From Phycisphaerae bacterium (GTDB lineage: Bacteria > Planctomycetota > Phycisphaerae > UBA1845), in assembly GCA_013360585.1 (NCBI GenBank), contig JABWBH010000022.1, positions 22,209 to 86,208 on the forward strand: a DNA stretch of 64,000 bases, given 5' to 3'. A program made the position numbers and the translations under genes. A model generated the notes under the pieces. That model was not told the DNA's origin. It made no database searches and worked only from the letters and a program-made list of their open reading frames with translations. Below are positions 1 through 8,759 of this stretch, one piece after another (the stretch's first letter is position 1; the number at the start of each line of letters is the position of its first letter).

Positions 1-2
1 TG

Positions 3-326
3 ATGAGCGGCGGGGCGTACGTGCTGGCGGGCGGATTCTGGCCGGGTGCGGCGTCGTCCGACGCCTGCACCGGTGCGGAACGGATCAAGAAGGCGTCGTG
101 CAAGAACCGCAACGGGAGCAACCTCCTGAAGGTCATCCTCGTGGACGGTGTGCCGGGCGACGACTTCACGATCGAGCTGACCGACGGGACGCAGAAGTCC
201 GGCACGATCAACAACCGCGGCAAGGGCAAGGGCAAGTTCACGAACCGCCCGGCCGGCGACGCGGCGAAGGCGACCGCCACCTGGGGTTGCGGCGCGTCGG
301 ACGTGAAGACGTACACCTGCCCGTAA
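3..326 (+). CDS. C-terminal part of a secreted protein (5' end outside window)
   Basis: The frame is open to the left edge, so this is probably the tail of a larger protein rather than a 107-residue gene. It begins with SGGAYVLAGGFWPGA, a phrase I associate with planctomycete surface proteins. The last ~85 residues form a small domain with NNRGKGKGKF in the middle and a TCP terminus. The same layout (VxxGVxG, NNRGK, Cys-rich end, final TCP) closes the caspase-like protein at 18653-20032, so the two share a C-terminal module. Its function is unknown; a cell-surface or export tag is possible but unproven. No catalytic motif is visible in the part present. Confidence 0.6.
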   Translation: MSGGAYVLAGGFWPGAASSDACTGAERIKKASCKNRNGSNLLKVILVDGVPGDDFTIELTDGTQKSGTINNRGKGKGKFTNRPAGDAAKATATWGCGASDVKTYTCP

Positions 327-460
327 CACGGCGGGCGATGCCCCCGGTTGAGGACGATGATCGACGGGTTGAACGCCGGTCGGTTGGAGAATCAGGGACG
401 AGAGCGGAGGTCTTCGGCGCGCGGTGCGCCGGGGAGAGGCCTCCGGAAGCGAATCAAAAC

Positions 461-485
461 CGCGACCCCGATGCGGCGGGTCGCG
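461..485 (+). terminator. Hairpin between two surface-protein genes
   Basis: An 8-bp perfect stem (CGCGACCC / GGGTCGCG) with a 9-nt loop lies 135 nt after the preceding stop and just upstream of the ribosome binding site of the next gene. There is no T-run, so it may be a weak terminator or a leader structure. Confidence 0.3.
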
Positions 486-516
486 TACACGAAACGGAAC
501 GAAGGAGAAGAGAATC

Positions 517-2100
517 ATGAAGCGTTTTGCGATGGGTTGCGTGATGGGATTGCTGATGCTGGCGTCGAGCGCGTTCGCGCAGGCGCCGGTGTCGACGGTG
601 TTTTCGTATCAGGGCAAACTGACGGACAACGGATCGCCGGCGAACGGTTCGTACGACATCAAGGCGTACCTGTTTGACGCGCTGGCGGGCGGCAACCAGA
701 TGGCGGCGACGACGGCGACGGTGAGCGTGACGGACGGTCTGCTCAACACCGAGCTGAACTTCGGGGCGGCGTTCAACGGGACGGCGCTGTGGCTGGAGAT
801 TCAGGTCAGCCCCGCCGGACAGAACAACTTCGTGACGCTGACGCCGCGTCAGCCGCTGAACGCAGCGCCGTTTGCGTCGTATGCGTTGAATTCGTACTGG
901 ACCGCCAGCGGAAACGCGATCCAGAACACGAACACCGGGTTCGTCGGCATCAACCGCACGTCGCAGGTCAGCGGCGCGGAGTATTTCGGCATTCAGGCGC
1001 CGGCGACCGGGACGAACTACGGCGGCATGTACATCCGCACGGACAGCGCGACGGCGAAGCCGTTCTACGGATACACGACGGGCGCGGAGACGGCGTGGAC
1101 GTACCTGGACGGCAATAACGGCACGTTCAACGTTTACAACGGCGGCGTGCGCATGACCATCGAGAACACGGGCAACGTCGGCATCGGCGAGACCGATCCG
1201 TCGGCGAAGCTGCACATCGACAACGGCAGCGCCTCCAGCCGGGCGTTGTATGCGACCAAGACGGGTTCGGGCATCGTGACGGAGTTCAACGTTGCCAACG
1301 GAAACAGCGCGATGCCGCTTTACGCGGTCACCTACGGCACGGGTCGCGCGGCGCTGTTTGAAGCGCACACGTCGAACACCACGGGCGCGGTTCATATTCT
1401 CAAGAACAACGGTCCGGCGCTCCAGGTCACGGCCGACGTCGGATTCGGTTCGCATGACACCACCGCGGCGATGTCGATCGTGAGCAATAACGACAGCGAA
1501 CTGACGACGGGCGGCATTCTCGTGCTGGGCGACGTCGGCGGCGGCAACCTGGCGATGGACGGCAACGAGATCATGGCGCGGAACAACGGCGCGGCTTCGA
1601 CGCTCTACCTGAACAACGAGGGCGGCAACACGATCATCTCCCCGCTGGGTCACACGATCGTCAGCGTGCTGGAGATCACTGGCGGCGCGGACTTCTCCGA
1701 GGGTTTCGAGGTCAGCGGTGCGATCGAGCCGGGGATGGTCGTCGTGATCGATCCGGCGAACCCGGGCGAGCTGAAGCCGGCGACGAGCGCGTATGACCGG
1801 AAGGTCGCGGGGATCGTCAGCGGCGCGGGCGGCGTCAAGCCGGGCATGATCATGAGCCAGAACGGAACGCTCGCGTCGGGCGAGCATCCGGTGGCGTTGA
1901 CCGGTCGCGTGTACTGCTGGTGCGACGCCTCGACGGGCGCGATCGAACCGGGCGACCTGCTGACCACGTCGAGCACGCCGGGTCACGCGATGAAGGTTTC
2001 GGATCACGCGGCGGCGCAGGGCGCGATCCTCGGCAAGGCGATGACCTCGCTGAAGGCCGGCGAGAAGGGTCTGGTCCTGGTTCTGGTCAGCTTGCAGTAA
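517..2100 (+). CDS. Secreted tail-fibre-like surface protein
   Basis: The start is ATG 517, chosen because GAAGGAG sits just upstream and the first 21 residues form a signal peptide (MKRFAMGCVMGLLMLASSAFA). The 527-residue product has an N-terminal beta-rich region (FSYQGKLTDNG) that is common in planctomycete and Bacteroidota surface proteins. It then has fibre-type phrases such as TGNVGIGETDPSAKLHI, familiar from phage tail fibres. The last ~140 residues (ADFSEGFEVSGAIEPGMVVV through AMTSLKAGEKGLVLVLVSL) resemble the C-terminal domain of tail-fibre and Peptidase_G2-type proteins, which can cleave themselves. A structural, exported role is likely; autoproteolysis is only a guess. Upstream in-frame codons from 424 lack a ribosome binding site. 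Confidence 0.75.
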   Translation: MKRFAMGCVMGLLMLASSAFAQAPVSTVFSYQGKLTDNGSPANGSYDIKAYLFDALAGGNQMAATTATVSVTDGLLNTELNFGAAFNGTALWLEIQVSPAGQNNFVTLTPRQPLNAAPFASYALNSYWTASGNAIQNTNTGFVGINRTSQVSGAEYFGIQAPATGTNYGGMYIRTDSATAKPFYGYTTGAETAWTYLDGNNGTFNVYNGGVRMTIENTGNVGIGETDPSAKLHIDNGSASSRALYATKTGSGIVTEFNVANGNSAMPLYAVTYGTGRAALFEAHTSNTTGAVHILKNNGPALQVTADVGFGSHDTTAAMSIVSNNDSELTTGGILVLGDVGGGNLAMDGNEIMARNNGAASTLYLNNEGGNTIISPLGHTIVSVLEITGGADFSEGFEVSGAIEPGMVVVIDPANPGELKPATSAYDRKVAGIVSGAGGVKPGMIMSQNGTLASGEHPVALTGRVYCWCDASTGAIEPGDLLTTSSTPGHAMKVSDHAAAQGAILGKAMTSLKAGEKGLVLVLVSLQ

Positions 2101-2133
2101 GGATCGGACGGGGTTTCGGTTGCGGTAGACGGG

Positions 2134-2154
2134 CCGCGCCTCATTGAGGCGCGG
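2134..2154 (+). terminator. Stem-loop after the fibre-like gene
   Basis: A perfect 9-bp stem (CCGCGCCTC / GAGGCGCGG) with a 3-nt loop starts 34 bp after the stop codon. No clear T-tract follows, so termination strength is uncertain. Confidence 0.5.
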
Positions 2155-2223
2155 GGTTCTGCAAGACTCGGACGCCCGGATCGCCGCAGAAGCGAACCCG
2201 GCCGCTGAACGGAGATGGAGAAC

Positions 2224-3237
2224 ATGAACAACAAAAACAAGAACAACCTGAAGCGGGAGGCGGCGGCGCGGCGAGCGTTGACCGCCCTGACCGCGGCGGT
2301 GATGAGCACCGCGGGGGCGGTCGTCGCGAAGGACGCCGACCTGTCGGATACGGAGGCGGAATCGGCGGTGGTCGTGCGATCGCCCTGGGGCTTCGTCGAT
2401 CACGCTCCGGTCGTGGGAATGCTGGTGCAGGAGGACGTGAGCGCGTTCGAGGCGCTGCGTTGCCGGCCGACGGTGACGATCGTCGAGTTCTCGCTGGAGC
2501 AGGACTTCCAGGTCAATCTGGAGCTGGAGCAGTTCTGGGTCACGGACAACGACACGCAGTTCATCGTCGCCGGCGACGGGGGCGAGGAGCGGATCGAGGC
2601 GCCGGAGGTGGCGACGTTCCGCGGGTACGTGGCGGGCTACGAGGATTCGTGGGTGTTCCTCGGCGTGACGCCGACGGAGGTGCAGGGCGTGGTGCGGCTG
2701 TCGGAGGGCGTCGAGTACGTCATCAGCACGCCGCGTCCGTCGCAGGCGCTGGATCAGGATCGCCTGCCGATGATCTTCGAGCGGTTCGCCACGAAGGGGC
2801 TGTTCTCGCCGCCGGTGTGGAACTGCGACCCCGAGGAATCGCCCGAGGCGGTTCCGATGACAGAGCTGCTGGAGCGTGCGGAGGCGGGCGGCGTCGGCGA
2901 CGACGGCGATGACGAGACGATCAGCGGGTACACGTGGAAGGTGCTGGACCTGGCGATCGACTGCGACTGGGAGTTCCGCAACCTGTTCGGAAGCGTCAAC
3001 GAGACGGCGGCGTACGCGACGCTGCTGACGGCGGCGGCCAGCTCGATCTACGAGCGGGACATGGAGCTGAAGATCGCGTTGCACTACATCCGGGTGTGGA
3101 ACACGTCGAACGACCCGTACACGATGTTCACGACGGCGACGGCGCTGCCCGAATTCCGGGATTACTGGAACGCCAACATGGGCGGCGTCGGACGGGCGTT
3201 CGCGCACCTGCTGTCGGCGAAGGACATGGTGCAATAA
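2224..3237 (+). pseudogene. Reprolysin-like zinc protease, N-terminal part (frameshifted)
   Basis: This is the first half of a secreted M12B-type metalloprotease. ATG 2224 is preferred because GGAG lies 9 nt upstream; ATG 2215 is also in frame. A signal-like segment (LTALTAAVMSTAGAVVA) is followed by a prodomain-like region and the start of the catalytic domain (YERDMELKIALHYIRVW). The frame stops at 3237, right after AFAHLLSAKD, where relatives continue towards the zinc motif. The continuation is in another frame at 3251-3796. Without it this piece lacks the active site, so the gene is inactive unless the shift is a sequencing error or is recoded. Confidence 0.7.
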
Positions 3238-3250
3238 CTCCAGCTACGGC

Positions 3251-3796
3251 GTGGACGGCAACATGACCGGCGCGTTCCCGTATCCGCTGGAGATGAACAG
3301 CGACGAGAACTGGGACATCATCGTGTTCATTCACGAGATGGGTCACAACATCGGGACGCATCACACCCACTGTTATGACCCGCCGCTGGATCGCTGCTAC
3401 AACGAGGAGGGTGACTGTTACAACGGCAGCGAGGTCTGTCAGGTGGGGACGATCATGAGCTACTGTCACACGTGCAGCGGCGGATTGTCCAACATGACGC
3501 TTCAGTTTCACTCGTCGTGCATTGTTGTCATGCGGACGTACGTGGACGGGCGCAGTTGTCCGGTGACGGCGCGAAATCCGTGCTACGTGAACGGCGCGTA
3601 CAACGGGACGGAGCGAGGCACGAACTCGCAGCCGTTCAACACGGTGTTCGAGGGAGCCAAGTACGTGATTCCGGGCGGAACGATCCGCATCACGCCGGGG
3701 ACGTACTCGACCACGTTCCCGGTCTGGTATCCGCTGAACCGGCCGATGACCCTGAACACCAACGGCAACGGAACCGTGGTGATCGGGCAGCAGTAA
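3251..3796 (+). pseudogene. Reprolysin-like zinc protease, C-terminal part (frameshifted)
   Basis: This frame carries the active site missing from 2224-3237. HEMGHNIGTHHTHC is a full HExxHxxGxxH zinc site, and IMSYCHTC is the Met-turn that follows in metzincins. The open frame extends a little upstream of GTG 3251, and CNNSSYGVDG reads as the natural continuation of the N-terminal half. The junction near 3221-3240 appears to be missing a few codons plus a frame change. Many cysteines in the catalytic part suggest an exported, disulfide-bonded enzyme. The last ~75 residues (GGTIRITPGTYSTTFPV) look like a short beta-strand tail. Confidence 0.75.
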
Positions 3797-3951
3797 TCCC
3801 GAGTCGGGAAACCGGCGATCGGGAGAGAGAGTGAACACCAGCCGCGGGGAGCCGGCGGCGCGGACCGGTCAGCGACAAGCTGACGACGGACGCGTCGCCG
3901 GGCTTCCCGCGGTGTTTTTATACGCGGCGCTGCAAGACCACGGGCTCAACC

Positions 3952-4049
3952 CGTCATTCTCGATTCCGCGGGGCGCCACGAAACGAGCGTTCGCGCGGGC
4001 TGAAGCCCGCGGTTCGGATGGCGCTCCACATTCGTGAATCATGATTTAG
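3952..4049. repeat. 98-bp dispersed repeat, copy 1
   Basis: This sequence recurs at 34993-35090 with 6 mismatches in 98 bases and no gaps. It contains the hairpin GCGGGCtgaaGCCCGC and a palindrome AATCATGATT near its right end. The TAA stop of the neighbouring minus-strand nuclease gene lies in the last bases of the repeat, so the element abuts or has replaced the 3' end of that gene. The left terminal repeat seen in copy 2 is degraded here. The 249-bp gap 3797-4045 holds this repeat and no gene. Confidence 0.8.
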
Positions 4050-4675
4050 CGGCGGGAATCGATGCGTTGGCGCCAGGCGGGCAGGCGTTCGGGGGTGAGG
4101 TCGGCCCAGAGTCCGGCGCGGCGGGCGCGGGCGTCCTTTTCGAGGGCCTCGAAGCGCGCCGCGTACGCATGATCGAACCGCAGGTCGGCGTAGGCATGAC
4201 CGGTAACGACGAGGGTCTCATTGAAAGAGGGTTCACCGCGGGCTGGATGCACGTAGGCGAGGAGGCGCCCGTAAAAGTCGCGCGTTTTGAGCGGGTCGAG
4301 CACGACGTAGACCTCACGATCCCGCAGGGCGCTTTTCGCGAAGACAGACGCCTCCGCGCCGAAATGCATCGCGCCGTCGCGGGAGCCGGCGACCTCGGGC
4401 GTGTCCACGCCCCAGAGTCGGACGCGGGTGACGGGGTGCTCGCCGTCCGGAACCGCGAGGTCGAACGTGTCGCCGTCCACGACGTTGACCACGCGGAACG
4501 TGCACCCGTGATAGCGGCGGACGTCGTCGCCGCGTTGCGGGTCGCTGAATCCGCGCCAAACCGCCCCCGCTGCTGACACCGCGAGCAGGAACGCCACGGC
4601 ACGCACCCACGGCAGACGCAGGTGAAAGCGCCATGTCCGCCGAATCGGACGGTTCACCTCGAGGGCCGGCAACAT
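4046..4675 (-). CDS. Membrane-anchored SNase-like nuclease
   Basis: This 209-residue protein has one N-terminal membrane segment (VRAVAFLLAVSAAGAVW, about residues 24-40) followed by a staphylococcal-nuclease (thermonuclease) fold. Recognisable parts are VVNVVDGDTFDL, RLWGVDTPE and DFYGRLLAYV, which carry the Arg and Glu residues typical of the family. It would cut nucleic acid outside the cytoplasmic membrane, using calcium. The stop codon comes from the end of a dispersed repeat, so the extreme C terminus may have been altered. The 260 bp between its start and xseB (4676-4935) hold no gene I can support. Confidence 0.85.
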   Translation of the reverse strand: MLPALEVNRPIRRTWRFHLRLPWVRAVAFLLAVSAAGAVWRGFSDPQRGDDVRRYHGCTFRVVNVVDGDTFDLAVPDGEHPVTRVRLWGVDTPEVAGSRDGAMHFGAEASVFAKSALRDREVYVVLDPLKTRDFYGRLLAYVHPARGEPSFNETLVVTGHAYADLRFDHAYAARFEALEKDARARRAGLWADLTPERLPAWRQRIDSRR

Positions 4676-4935
4676 GATCGCAGTCTCGCTCCTTCACTTC
4701 GCCGACGGACGTCGAACGTGCATGCGCATCGTCCCCGCCCGGTCGGCGGTTCCGTGTCCTCCGTCGTACGCTCGCGGCATCCTTTCGGATTGCGGAACTC
4801 CGGTCTGCCGCCGGTGTTCCTCCTGTCTGCGCTGAGGGTATTCCGGTCCGCGGAGGCGAAGCAGCGCTTCGCGGTCCGGGCGTGCGAGCAAAGTCTCGCG
4901 GTCCTCCGAGCGTTACGACTTTGTGCTTCGCCGTT

Positions 4936-5196
4936 TCAGCGTGGCGGCGCGTCTCCCGCGGTCGGCGGCGCGGCGACGGGAAACGGACGGGATTCGACCT
5001 TGCCCTGGTCGTCAATCTGAAGCTGCTGGACGCGGAGTTCGGCGCGGGCGAGCACGTCGCGGCAGTGGCGGATGAGCTGAACGCCCTCCTCGTAACGGGC
5101 GATCGACTCCTCCAGGCCGATCTGGCCGCGCTCGATCTGCTCGGCGATCGCCTCAAGGCGCTGCAGGGCTTCCTCGAACGTCGGTTTCGGATTCAT
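4936..5196 (-). CDS. xseB: Exodeoxyribonuclease VII small subunit
   Basis: The 86-residue protein has the XseB pattern: FEEALQRLEAIAEQIERGQIGLEESIARYEEGVQLIRHC forms the two-helix coiled-coil body. XseB binds XseA, and the complex degrades single-stranded DNA into acid-soluble oligonucleotides in repair. The large-subunit gene is not in the window. The start lies 44 bp inside the 3' end of the preceding GT87 gene, so the two are probably translationally coupled. The C-terminal tail after the coiled coil is Pro/Ala-rich and probably disordered. Confidence 0.92.
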   Translation of the reverse strand: MNPKPTFEEALQRLEAIAEQIERGQIGLEESIARYEEGVQLIRHCRDVLARAELRVQQLQIDDQGKVESRPFPVAAPPTAGDAPPR

Positions 5197-6406
5197 ACGT
5201 CGCGGGTTCGCCTTCGGACTCGACCGGAACGGGAGCGAGAACCGTGGCCGTCCAGATCAGAAAGGTAAGGACATAAGGCCGGTATGTCCACATTGCGTCG
5301 CGCATCGGGGCTGCGAGGAAGATGAACGCGAGGACCGCGGCGGGGATGAGCGTCGCGGGTCGGCGCAGGGCGAAGCGGGCGAGTTCGAAGGCTGACGGCA
5401 GGACGATGACCCAGGAATAATCCTTCATGCGCGGGGCGACGAGGGCGTAGGTGACGACGCCGAGGTGGATCCAGCGGGGGTCGCGCCGCGAGGCGGGAAG
5501 CGTGCGGAGCGTCAGGAGGATGATGGCGAGGGCGACGACCGGGTAGACCGCGCGGCCGACGGCGCGGCGCTCGACGCCTTCGAAGACGTCGTAAGGCTCC
5601 ATCACGATGACTGCGCCCTGGGTCAGGAGTTTCAGTAGCGAGGGATTGCTCAGCCCGGCCTCGCCGCCGGCGATGCGCGTCGAGCTTTGTGCGTAGGCGG
5701 AGGCGGCGACGGGGTCGTGCAGATACACGCCCGCGCCGATCAGGACGACGACGGCGAGGGAGACGAAAAAGTAAGCGGCGCGGCGCGGCACGTCGGTAAA
5801 CCAGAGCAGCCCGAGCAGCAGGAGGGGCTGAAGCTTGAACTGAGCGCCGAGGATGACGCCGGCGCAGAAGAGCACCGGGTATCCGGCGGTCAGCGCCGCC
5901 ACGCCCATCCAGATCGGAAGGATTTCAAAGAGGGAGACGTTGCCCGCGGTGAGGTCGCGGGGGGCGGCTGCGTTCAGGCCGAGCGCGACGAACACGAGAA
6001 ACCAGCCTCGCGTCCCGCGGGGAATAAACCGGAACGTCCACAGCAACAGCAGCGCCGTCAGGACGGCGAACTTCGCCAGCAGAAAGAGCGCTTTCGACGC
6101 CTGAATCTCCCCGCGGTCGAAGAGCGCGAAGAACGCAAGGGTGTGATGAGGATAGGCAAAAGGGAACACCGCGTGCTGGGCGAGGGATTTCAGCGAATCC
6201 GGGTCGTAGGGGTCCGCGCCGTTCCGGTAAGCGTGCAGGGCGTAGTAGTAACTCTCGAAATCCCACTGTCCTGCCGGAGCGAAGGTCAATTCGAACTCGA
6301 GCGATCGGAAGGCCTGAGCGAGTATGACGACGGCCAGCGCCCCCGTAACCCAGCGAAACCCTCGTGAACGAGGATTCAGGGAGAGCCGGGGTTGCAGTTC
6401 GGTCAT
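5153..6406 (-). CDS. GT87-type polyprenyl-linked glycosyltransferase
   Basis: The 417-residue protein is hydrophobic throughout, with about ten predicted membrane helices. The luminal phrase QWDFESYYYALHAYRNGADPYDP places an Asp after the first helix, as in GT-C glycosyltransferases of the GT87/DUF2029 family. These transfer mannose or arabinose from polyprenyl-phosphate sugars at the outer face of the membrane. The Asp-containing loop and the SLLKLL-containing loop support the call; the substrate cannot be told. It overlaps xseB by 44 bp. The 212-bp gap to the divergent gene at 6619 should carry both promoters. Confidence 0.75.
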   Translation of the reverse strand: MTELQPRLSLNPRSRGFRWVTGALAVVILAQAFRSLEFELTFAPAGQWDFESYYYALHAYRNGADPYDPDSLKSLAQHAVFPFAYPHHTLAFFALFDRGEIQASKALFLLAKFAVLTALLLLWTFRFIPRGTRGWFLVFVALGLNAAAPRDLTAGNVSLFEILPIWMGVAALTAGYPVLFCAGVILGAQFKLQPLLLLGLLWFTDVPRRAAYFFVSLAVVVLIGAGVYLHDPVAASAYAQSSTRIAGGEAGLSNPSLLKLLTQGAVIVMEPYDVFEGVERRAVGRAVYPVVALAIILLTLRTLPASRRDPRWIHLGVVTYALVAPRMKDYSWVIVLPSAFELARFALRRPATLIPAAVLAFIFLAAPMRDAMWTYRPYVLTFLIWTATVLAPVPVESEGEPATYESETDVRGSPAAP

Positions 6407-6618
6407 CGGTAATATTCCAGGTCCGCCCCCGCGCAGGCGAGCTGATCGCGTTGACTGGTCCGGCGGATGTTCGCCGGACGGTCGCGGCGTCGGGATTTTT
6501 GCCGTCGTCGCGTTTCCAACGTAACATGATGCGCGCAGCGCAGCGGGGCGACAAGACTTTAAGAATACCGCCGACGACGGTGGCGACGCGGGGTCGGGAA
6601 TCGCTTGGAGGGCGACGG

Positions 6619-7467
6619 GTGAGGACGTTGATGTTCAGTGTGGCGGCGACATGGTCGGGCGCTCTGCTTTGCGCCGGTCAGGCGCCTCCGCCGGATCCCA
6701 AGCCAGCCGACCCGCCTCCCGGCGCTTCGGCCGCCTTACCGGAAGAGCCTCCCTCCGCCGCGAAGCCGACGGTGGACGACGTGCTTGACGCCCTGCAGAA
6801 GGCCGGAGAGACGCTGCGGGACGTGCGTTGTCGGGTGGTGTTCGAGGAGGACAACCGGATCAACCTGACCAGCGTCCGGCGGGAAGGGAAGCTGCTTTAC
6901 CGCAAGGGAGATCCGAATCCGCAGTTTTTCATTACGTTTGAACGGACGGTTCAGGACGGGCGTGCGGTCGCGGATCAGAAGAAGACGTGGTACCTCTTCA
7001 ACGGTCAGTTGCTGCTGGAGGGACGCGAGAAGACCCGTCACGTGTATGAGTGGGAGGTGGCGTCGGAGGGCGAGAGGATCGACTTCTTCGATCTGGACAA
7101 GACGCCTTTTCCCCTGCCTTTCGGGCACCGGAAGGATTACATCCTTGAGCGTTTTGAGGTCTCTCGCGTCGAGGCGAAGCCCGAGGATCCGGCGAATTGC
7201 GACCACCTCGTATGCACGCCGAAACCGGGCACGCGGATGGCGAAGCGCTATCGTCGGCTCGAGTTCTTCGTGGACCGCGACATCCACCTTCCGGTGCGGA
7301 TTCAGGCGACGTCGACGGACGGATACAAGGAGACGCGCGCGCACTTCCCCGAGTTGGGGAAGTCGGCGATCAACACGGGGCTGAAGGCGGAGGATTTCGC
7401 CGAGCCGGCGGAGTGGAAAAAAGACGGGTACGCGCGGACCCGGGACCGGCTGGAAGAGAAAGACTGA
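6619..7467 (+). CDS. LolA-like periplasmic protein
   Basis: GTG 6619 is chosen because GGAGGG lies about 7 nt upstream; the product starts MRTLMFSVAATWSGALLCAG, a signal peptide. A proline-rich linker (about residues 20-50) precedes a ~230-residue domain with paired strands such as NRINLTSVRREGKLLYRKG and QLLLEGREKTRHVYEW. These resemble the LolA/LolB half-barrel fold often seen in planctomycete secreted proteins. Such proteins carry lipoproteins or lipids across the periplasm. Similarity is by pattern only, so the role is tentative. It is the first gene of a plus-strand run that continues with tdh 76 bp later. Confidence 0.55.
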   Translation: MRTLMFSVAATWSGALLCAGQAPPPDPKPADPPPGASAALPEEPPSAAKPTVDDVLDALQKAGETLRDVRCRVVFEEDNRINLTSVRREGKLLYRKGDPNPQFFITFERTVQDGRAVADQKKTWYLFNGQLLLEGREKTRHVYEWEVASEGERIDFFDLDKTPFPLPFGHRKDYILERFEVSRVEAKPEDPANCDHLVCTPKPGTRMAKRYRRLEFFVDRDIHLPVRIQATSTDGYKETRAHFPELGKSAINTGLKAEDFAEPAEWKKDGYARTRDRLEEKD

Positions 7468-7543
7468 TTCCGCCCGTCGTCTGTCCGCGGGCGCCCGGGG
7501 AACGCGCCTGTCAGGAAGAACAAGAGAGGAACCGAAGCGACTT

Positions 7544-8674
7544 ATGTCCGCAACGATGCTGGCTGTGCGCAAGATGAAACCGGACCGGGGGCTGGAGCTT
7601 CAGGAGGTTCCGCGTCCGCGGATCGGTGTGGAGGACGTGCTGGTGTACGTCGAGGCGGCGAGCATCTGCGGGACGGACCTGCACATCTGGCAGTGGGATG
7701 CGTGGTCTCAGCGCCGGATCAAGCCTCCGCTGACGCTGGGGCATGAGTTCGCGGGGACGATCGTGGAGGTCGGGGAGAAAGTGCGCAGCGCCGCGGTGGG
7801 GGACTTCGTGTCGGCGGAGTCGCACGTGACGTGCGGGATCTGCTACCAGTGCCGGACGGGGCAGGCGCACATGTGTCCGCAGACTCAGATTCTCGGGGTG
7901 GACCGGGACGGGGCGTTCGCGCATTACGTGGCGGTGCCCGAGAAGGTCATCTGGCAGAACAACCGGGAGAAGATTCCGCCGCAGATCGCGACGCTTCAGG
8001 AGCCCTTCGGGAACGCGGTCTTCGCGACGATGGGGCAGCAGGTCAGCGGGCTTTCGGTGGCGGTGATGGGCTGCGGACCGATCGGGCTTTTCACGATCGG
8101 GATCTGCAAGGCGTTGGGCGCGAAGGCGGTGTACGCGACGGACCTGAACCCGTTCCGCATGAACCTGGCGCGGACGATGGGGGCGACGCAGGTGTTCGAC
8201 CCGTCGAAGGACGGGGACGTGGTCAAGTCGATTGTGGGGGTCAATCACGGGTACGGCGTGGACCTCGTGTTGGAGATGAGCGGCGCGCCGTCGGCGATCA
8301 ATGCGGCGTTCCGCGTGGTGCGTAACGGGGGGCAGGTGACGCTTTTCGGGATCCCGTCGAAACCGGTGGAGATCGACGTCGCGGAGATGATGATTTTCAA
8401 GAACCTGACGGTGCGGGCGCTGAACGGCCGGCAGATTTTCGACACGTGGTACAAGACGCGGTGGCTGCTGGAGGACCGGATCGTCAATCTTCAGCCGCTG
8501 ATCACACGGACGGTGAAGCTGTCCGAGGTGAGCGAGGCGGTGCAGGAGCTTCAGGGGGGAGAGGCGTGCAAGATCGTCGTGCTGCCGAACGACGGGAAGC
8601 CCGCGCCGCTTCCGGCGGTGCGTCGCGAGCGGACGCCGGATCCGAACATCGAGGGGCGCGTGGTGCATCGTTAA
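7544..8674 (+). CDS. tdh: L-threonine 3-dehydrogenase
   Basis: This is a zinc-dependent medium-chain dehydrogenase that oxidises L-threonine to 2-amino-3-ketobutyrate with NAD+, the first step of threonine breakdown to glycine. Catalytic zinc site: ICGTDLHIW and GHEFAG. Structural zinc site: the four-Cys loop CGICYQCRTGQAHMC. NAD-binding loop: GCGPIGLF. The substrate-side phrase EPFGNAVF is characteristic of Tdh. At 376 residues it is ~35 longer than E. coli Tdh because of a C-terminal tail (PAPLPAVRRERTPDPNIEG). The partner Kbl is not in the window; a glycine-cleavage subunit gene lies far away at 62078. Confidence 0.9.
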   Translation: MSATMLAVRKMKPDRGLELQEVPRPRIGVEDVLVYVEAASICGTDLHIWQWDAWSQRRIKPPLTLGHEFAGTIVEVGEKVRSAAVGDFVSAESHVTCGICYQCRTGQAHMCPQTQILGVDRDGAFAHYVAVPEKVIWQNNREKIPPQIATLQEPFGNAVFATMGQQVSGLSVAVMGCGPIGLFTIGICKALGAKAVYATDLNPFRMNLARTMGATQVFDPSKDGDVVKSIVGVNHGYGVDLVLEMSGAPSAINAAFRVVRNGGQVTLFGIPSKPVEIDVAEMMIFKNLTVRALNGRQIFDTWYKTRWLLEDRIVNLQPLITRTVKLSEVSEAVQELQGGEACKIVVLPNDGKPAPLPAVRRERTPDPNIEGRVVHR

Positions 8675-8759
8675 GCGCCCGGCGCGGCGGCATGCGAACC
8701 GCGCGAGCGGCGGCATGACGCTGAAGGAGGTGCGCGCGGGCTTTCAAGGAGCGGATGAC

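Noticed and set aside
454..3234. 926-residue minus-strand open frame opposite the fibre and protease genes
   Set aside because: Arg/His-rich composition with no motifs; it is the antisense shadow expected in high-GC DNA. The plus strand has ribosome binding sites, signal peptides and domain matches.
3831..4037. 68-residue plus-strand frame
   Set aside because: Mostly encoded by the dispersed repeat; no homology and no supported start.
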